From Gp6-AA40 sp036274155 (GTDB lineage: Bacteria > Acidobacteriota > Vicinamibacteria > Vicinamibacterales > UBA2999), in the NCBI GenBank assembly GCA_036274155.1, contig DASUGH010000106.1, positions 1-9,397 on the forward strand: a stretch of DNA of 9,397 bases, written 5' to 3'. Each line of letters begins with the position of its first letter. Within the stretch, counting starts at the first letter, position 1. The notes under the pieces are model-generated. The model ran no database searches. It was not told where the DNA came from and worked only from the letters and a program-made list of their open reading frames with translations. This document shows, piece by piece, positions 6,501 through 9,397 of this stretch. The position numbers and the translations under genes are program-made.

Positions 6501-7028
6501 ATGGCCGACGTTCCCGACGTTCCCGACATTCCGCGCCCATCACAACTCTGGAAACAGCTCACACCCGAGCGCAAGCAGGCCGCTGCCGAGGCATTCTGGA
6601 CCGACGAGAGCGCTTCGATGGAGCAGACCGAAGCGGTCCTCACGATCGCACAGCGCATCAAGTTTCGCGTGAGCAGCGTGTTGAAGATGCCACGCGACAA
6701 GAAGGCCCGGCATCTGGTGGGCCTTCCCGCGCTGTCCGAGCCGATTGCCGCGCGGCTGCTGGTGGCTTACCACCTGGGACAGCAGCGCCCGATGATGGCG
6801 AGCTTTCTCGACGGGCTTGGCGTGAAGCACGAAGAAGGGCTGATTGCCGATGAGGAGCTGGCTCCGCCGTCGACGGAGGCGCTGCAGGCCGCAGTCCGCG
6901 GCCTCGCGACGTCGTATCCGGCCGAGGACGTCGCACTGTACTTGTCGACGCTGATCTGGCAGGACCCCGACACCTGGGGCGCGCTGGCCGAGCTGCCCGA
7001 GAGCAAGCTTCCCGCGCGGGTATCCTGA
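6501..7028 (+). CDS. Uncharacterised 175-residue protein
   Basis: I do not recognise this family. The protein has no signal peptide or membrane segment and should be soluble and cytoplasmic. It begins with a short repetitive stretch (VPDVPDIP, from nearly identical 9-base units), then is mostly helical. Features include LWKQLTPERKQAAAEAFW near the start, a basic patch KMPRDKKARHL at about 63-73, QQRPMMASFLDGLGVKHEEGL in the middle, and a C-terminal VALYLSTLIWQDPDTW. There are no cysteines and no obvious catalytic motif. Coding is supported by the length of the open frame, continuous protein-like composition and a position that overlaps no other likely gene. The ATG at 6501 has no clear SD; a leaderless start is possible. 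It is transcribed divergently from the ferredoxin gene and lies upstream of the terC-like gene, 115 bases away. Confidence 0.72.
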   Translation: MADVPDVPDIPRPSQLWKQLTPERKQAAAEAFWTDESASMEQTEAVLTIAQRIKFRVSSVLKMPRDKKARHLVGLPALSEPIAARLLVAYHLGQQRPMMASFLDGLGVKHEEGLIADEELAPPSTEALQAAVRGLATSYPAEDVALYLSTLIWQDPDTWGALAELPESKLPARVS

Positions 7029-7053
7029 GCCCGGTAACCTGAGCAAGTCGCAG

Positions 7054-7123
7054 CGCCGAGCATCCGCTCGGCGGCGAGCCACCGGCCCGGCGGCCGGGAA
7101 TCGGCGCCGTGCGTACGCGCACG
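7054..7123 (+). promoter_or_regulatory. Three stem-loops in the leader of the terC-like gene
   Basis: Within the 115 bases before the terC-like start are three perfect hairpins in a row. The first has a 7-bp stem at 7054-7060/7067-7073 with a 6-base loop. The second is CCGGCC-CGGC-GGCCGG at 7082-7097. The third is CGTGCG-TACG-CGCACG at 7108-7123, with a UNCG-type tetraloop. The last ends nine bases before the AGGAG Shine-Dalgarno at 7133-7137. One may terminate the upstream gene, though no T-run follows. TerC-family genes are often controlled by the yybP-ykoY manganese riboswitch, but I cannot see its conserved GGGGAGUAG element, so this is described only as a structured leader. Confidence 0.4.
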
Positions 7124-7143
7124 AGCAGGCCTAGGAGACGGCC

Positions 7144-7908
7144 GTGCACCTGATTGACTTCCACTGGGTAACCAGCGCCGAAGGATGGATCGCGCTCGGC
7201 ACGCTGACGGTGCTCGAGATCGTGCTCGGCATCGACAACATCGTCTTCATCTCGATCCTCGCCGGCAAGCTGCGGCCGGAGGAACGTCCGCGCGCCCGCA
7301 AGGTGGGCCTCGGCCTGGCCACGTTCATGCGGCTCGCCTTGCTGCTCTCGATTACGTGGGTCATGGGTCTGACGTCGCCGTGGTTCACGATCCTCGGGAG
7401 CGAGATCTCCGGCCGCGATGCGATCCTCATCGTCGGCGGGCTCTTCCTCATCGCCAAGAGCACTCACGAGATCCACGAAAAGCTCGAGGGCGAGGAGGGA
7501 CACGCTGGCGGCAAGGTGGCGGCGACCTTCACCGGCGTCATCGTCCAGATCCTGCTCCTCGACATCGTGTTCTCGCTGGATTCGGTGATTACGGCCGTGG
7601 GCATGGCCGAGGATCTGTCGGTGATGATGCTGGCGGTGATCATCGCCGTCGGCATCATGCTCTGGTCGTCGGGGGCGATCAGCGATTTCGTCGATCGTCA
7701 CCCGACGGTGAAGATGCTGGCGCTCAGCTTCCTGCTGTTGATCGGCGTGTCGCTCATCGGCGAAGGGCTCGACCAGCACATCCCGAAGGGCTACATCTAC
7801 TTCGCGATGGGGTTCTCGATTTTCGTCGAGATGATCAACCTCCGCGTCCGCGCCAGGGCGGCGCCAGTCCATCTGCACTCGCCATATACAGAGAACGGGA
7901 AAAAGTAG
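7144..7908 (+). CDS. TerC-family integral membrane protein (YgdQ/YoaE-like, without CBS domains)
   Basis: This 254-residue polytopic inner-membrane protein has about seven hydrophobic segments. The two TerC signature helices with paired acids are present: EIVLGIDNIVF (Glu25, Asp31) and LDIVFSLDSVI (Asp140, Asp146), as is the family ending FAMGFSIFVEMINLR. Members of this family act in manganese or other metal-ion export or are linked to tellurite resistance. In a protein of this short form the substrate is not determined; Mn2+ is the most reasonable guess. The start is GTG 7144, preceded by AGGAG (7133-7137) with a 6-base gap. The short C-terminal tail is hydrophilic. rsgA starts 32 bases downstream on the same strand, so the two are probably cotranscribed. 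The structured leader before it may provide ion or translational control. Confidence 0.9.
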   Translation: MHLIDFHWVTSAEGWIALGTLTVLEIVLGIDNIVFISILAGKLRPEERPRARKVGLGLATFMRLALLLSITWVMGLTSPWFTILGSEISGRDAILIVGGLFLIAKSTHEIHEKLEGEEGHAGGKVAATFTGVIVQILLLDIVFSLDSVITAVGMAEDLSVMMLAVIIAVGIMLWSSGAISDFVDRHPTVKMLALSFLLLIGVSLIGEGLDQHIPKGYIYFAMGFSIFVEMINLRVRARAAPVHLHSPYTENGKK

Positions 7909-7940
7909 GGGAGAGGCAAAGGCCCGCAAGGGTCGTGCGC

Positions 7941-9023
7941 ATGGAGACTCAACGAGGCCCTGAGAGCACGCGGCTCGCGGACCTGGGCTGGGACGAGGAG
8001 TTTGCCCGCAGCTTCGAGCCGTGGCGCGACGACCCGCACGTGCAGCCGGGCCGGGTTGCCATCGAGTTCAACTACATCTACCGGCTGTATGTCGAAGAGG
8101 GAGAGCTCGATGCCGTGCGATCGGGACGGCTGAAGCACCGCGCGACGAGCCGCGGCGAGCTCCCGGCCGTGGGAGACTGGGTCGCGCTGCGCCGGCGGCC
8201 CGGCCACGAGACGGGCGCGGTCGTGGCCGTGCTGCCGCGCCGAACCCGCTTCTCGCGCAGGATGGCCGGCCAGGTCACCGACGAGCAGGTGGTGGCGGCC
8301 AATGTCGGGGTGCTGTTCATCGTGATGGCGCTCGACGCCGATTTCAGCCTGCGACGGCTCGAGCGCTACCTGCTGCTGTCGCGCGAGAGCGGCGCCTCGC
8401 CGGTGGTGCTGCTGACGAAGCCCGACCTGACCGACGATCCCGCTGGCCGCCGTGCGGAGGTTCAGACGGTCGCGGGCAACGCGCCCGTACATGTCATCAG
8501 TCCTCTGAACGGCGATGGCATGGAGCGTGTCAGCCGTTACCTGCCGCGTGGCTACACCGGCGCCCTGGTCGGCTCCTCGGGCGTCGGCAAGACGACCATC
8601 ATCAATCGGCTGATGGGCACGGACGCCCGCAAGACGCGCGAAGTGCGCGAGCGCGACTCGAAGGGGCGCCACACCACCACGCATCGAGAGCTGATCGTCC
8701 TGCCCGGCGGCGGACTGGTGATCGACACGCCGGGGATGCGCGAGCTGCAGCTCTGGGATGCCGCCGGCGCCGTCCGCGGAACGTTCGAGGACATCGACGA
8801 TCTCGCGCGCGGCTGTCATTTCACCGACTGCCGTCACCGCGGCGAGCCGAAATGCGCCGTGAAGGCGGCAGTCGACGACGGCCGTCTGGATGCGGGGCGA
8901 TTGGAGAGTTATCTCAAGCTGCAGGACGAGCTCGACGAGCTCGAGAAGCAGCAGGACGTACGAGCGCAGATCGAGGAGAAGCGGCGGTCGAAGACCGGCA
9001 GGGCACCGCGACGGGGGCCTTGA
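7941..9023 (+). CDS. rsgA: Ribosome small-subunit assembly GTPase RsgA (YjeQ)
   Basis: RsgA is a circularly permuted GTPase that checks late maturation of the 30S subunit and releases assembly factors. The 360-residue length is typical. An N-terminal OB-fold (about 36-100; GRVAIEFNYIYRLYVEEGE, then LPAVGDWVAL) is followed by the permuted motif order G4-G5-G1-G2-G3. G4 is TKPD (159-162; usual form NKxD), G5 is around ISPL (186-189), the P-loop is GSSGVGKT (211-218) with Lys217, the switch I region has GRHTTTH (242-248), and G3 is DTPG (262-265). The C-terminal zinc site is complete: Cys292, Cys297, His299, Cys305. A charged helical tail ends the protein. ATG 7941 is chosen; GTG 7935 is in frame and possible. 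The open frame continues far upstream inside the terC-like gene, but that part is out-of-frame shadow. Confidence 0.95.
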   Translation: METQRGPESTRLADLGWDEEFARSFEPWRDDPHVQPGRVAIEFNYIYRLYVEEGELDAVRSGRLKHRATSRGELPAVGDWVALRRRPGHETGAVVAVLPRRTRFSRRMAGQVTDEQVVAANVGVLFIVMALDADFSLRRLERYLLLSRESGASPVVLLTKPDLTDDPAGRRAEVQTVAGNAPVHVISPLNGDGMERVSRYLPRGYTGALVGSSGVGKTTIINRLMGTDARKTREVRERDSKGRHTTTHRELIVLPGGGLVIDTPGMRELQLWDAAGAVRGTFEDIDDLARGCHFTDCRHRGEPKCAVKAAVDDGRLDAGRLESYLKLQDELDELEKQQDVRAQIEEKRRSKTGRAPRRGP

Positions 9024-9066
9024 GATCCTTCTGCCAAAAACCGAAGCTCACGTGTGTGGAACGTCG

Positions 9067-9089
9067 GCCGCCTTCGCCAAGGCTACGGC
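9067..9089. repeat. REP-like imperfect palindrome (CCTTCGCCAAGG core)
   Basis: GCCG-CCTT-CGCC-AAGG-CTA-CGGC forms a nested hairpin: an outer GCCG/CGGC pair with a CTA bulge, an inner CCTT/AAGG stem and a CGCC loop. Read on the minus strand it gives peptides like RSLGEGG, which I recall as a common spurious translation of a dispersed intergenic repeat in Acidobacteriota. Only one copy lies in this window, so its dispersed nature is established knowledge or recall, not something seen here. Confidence 0.45.
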
Positions 9090-9129
9090 GTGCCACGCCG
9101 CAGCTCGCGCAAATACCCGGACCTCAAGC

Positions 9130-9360
9130 CCCGAACCCCGAGTCCCGAACCCCGAGTCCCGAGTCCCGAGCCCCGAACCACGAACCCCGAGTCCCGAACC
9201 CCGAACCCCGAGTCCCGAACCCCGAGCCCCGAGTCCCGAACCCCGGGTCCCGAACCCCGAGTCCCGAGTCCCGAGTCCCGAACCCCGACCCCCGAGTCCC
9301 GAGCCCCGAGTCCCGAGCCCCGAGTCCCGAGTCCCGAGCCCCGAGTCCCGAGTCCCGAGC
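9130..9360. repeat. Heptanucleotide tandem array 2 (33 units, CCCGARY type)
   Basis: I count 33 uninterrupted 7-base units over 231 bases: 15 CCCGAGT, 9 CCCGAAC, 6 CCCGAGC, and one each of CACGAAC, CCCGGGT and CCCGACC. There are no frame slips. The unit variants are intermixed, with CCCGAAC more common in the left half and CCCGAGC in the right. On the minus strand every unit but one gives GGG, so the strand reads GGG-N4 over and over, a regular G-quadruplex-compatible pattern; the CACGAAC unit at 9179-9185 is the only break. Open frames through it encode only 7-residue repeats of Pro/Ser/Arg or Gly/Arg/Asp type and are not genes. It lies between rsgA and the start of the next gene. Confidence 0.97.
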
Positions 9361-9376
9361 GCCGACAGGAACCACC

Positions 9377-9397
9377 ATGAAAATTGCCGTCTGTATC
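9377..9397 (+). CDS. etfB: Probable electron transfer flavoprotein beta subunit, first seven codons only
   Basis: An ATG at 9377, preceded by AGGA (9367-9370) with a 6-base gap, opens a frame MKIAVCI that runs off the window. This peptide is the characteristic start of EtfB, which typically continues KQV. EtfB pairs with EtfA to carry electrons from acyl-CoA dehydrogenases to the quinone pool. Seven residues cannot prove the identity, and other nucleotide-binding proteins can begin similarly. If correct, its start codon lies only 16 bases after the heptamer array. Confidence 0.45.

Larger units (their letters stand above)
9024..9376. other. Gene-free gap between rsgA and the probable etfB, mostly repeats
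   Basis: These 353 bases hold no believable gene. The first 43 bases show no structure I can name and no intrinsic terminator. A REP-like element (9067-9089) and the 33-unit heptamer array (9130-9360) follow, then one decayed unit (GCCGACA, 9361-9367) that contributes to the AGGA Shine-Dalgarno (9367-9370) of the next gene. No -10/-35 pair is visible, so the promoter of the next gene is either hidden in the repeats or upstream. Confidence 0.7.

Noticed and set aside
7029..7143. yybP-ykoY manganese riboswitch
   Set aside because: Expected before TerC-type genes, but the conserved 5' GGGGAGUAG element is not visible. It is kept only as a structured leader of unknown function.
7185..7940. Upstream extension of the rsgA frame into the terC-like gene
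   Set aside because: This part reads through the terC-like gene in another frame and is Arg/His-rich nonsense. RsgA sequence begins at 7941.
8914..9096. 60-codon minus-strand open frame containing RSLGEGG
   Set aside because: It overlaps the 3' end of rsgA on the other strand and reads the REP-like element. It looks like a spurious translation of an intergenic repeat.
9130..9360. CRISPR array
   Set aside because: The repeat unit is seven bases with no spacers; this is a simple tandem array.
9054..9380. Open frames on both strands through the heptamer array (108 and 84 codons)
   Set aside because: They are a product of a 7-base repeat without stop codons and give only 7-residue peptide repeats. 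No SD or non-repeat coding sequence supports them.

Overview
This is a GC-rich bacterial chromosomal window of ordinary housekeeping and accessory genes, with two related heptanucleotide tandem arrays. I read nine coding regions. Two are cut by the window edges: a secreted protein at the left, and seven codons of a probable EtfB at the right. I see no rRNA, tRNA, CRISPR array, transposase, integrase or phage gene.

The best guess for the host is an acidobacterium, perhaps of the Vicinamibacteria. This rests on GC-rich codon use, a membrane-anchored PknB-type kinase, small secreted EF-hand proteins, GARYYCC 7-mer arrays, and a CTTCGCCAAGG-type dispersed repeat of the kind I associate with that group. 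It is inference from style; a marker gene would be needed to confirm it. Myxobacteria and Gemmatimonadota are alternatives.

Layout. (1) 1-1128: a secreted DUF8021-like protein (minus) diverges from a HAD phosphatase (plus). A CRP/FNR-like palindrome lies between them. (2) 1129-2221: the HAD gene converges on a secreted EF-hand protein (minus), with a perfect 9-bp stem-loop between them. (3) 2222-6017: a divergent promoter region is followed by an acetyl-/propionyl-CoA synthetase-like ligase. The next gene, a polytopic Ser/Thr protein kinase, begins at the base after the ligase stop codon. (4) 6018-6426: an 8-unit heptamer array fills the gap between the kinase and a convergent [2Fe-2S] ferredoxin, and overlaps the ferredoxin stop codon. 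(5) 6427-7028: a divergent gene for an unrecognised 175-residue protein. (6) 7029-9023: a leader with three stem-loops, a TerC-family membrane protein, then the ribosome-assembly GTPase RsgA, probably one operon. (7) 9024-9397: a 353-base gap holding a REP-like element and a 33-unit heptamer array, then the probable etfB start 16 bases after the last unit.

The genes do not form one pathway. The tightest unit is ligase plus kinase, an acyl-activation enzyme coupled to a signalling kinase. The most unusual structure is the 33-unit array: its minus strand carries GGG every seven bases, a regular G-quadruplex pattern, directly against the start of the next gene. I found no convincing undescribed defence or mobile system.
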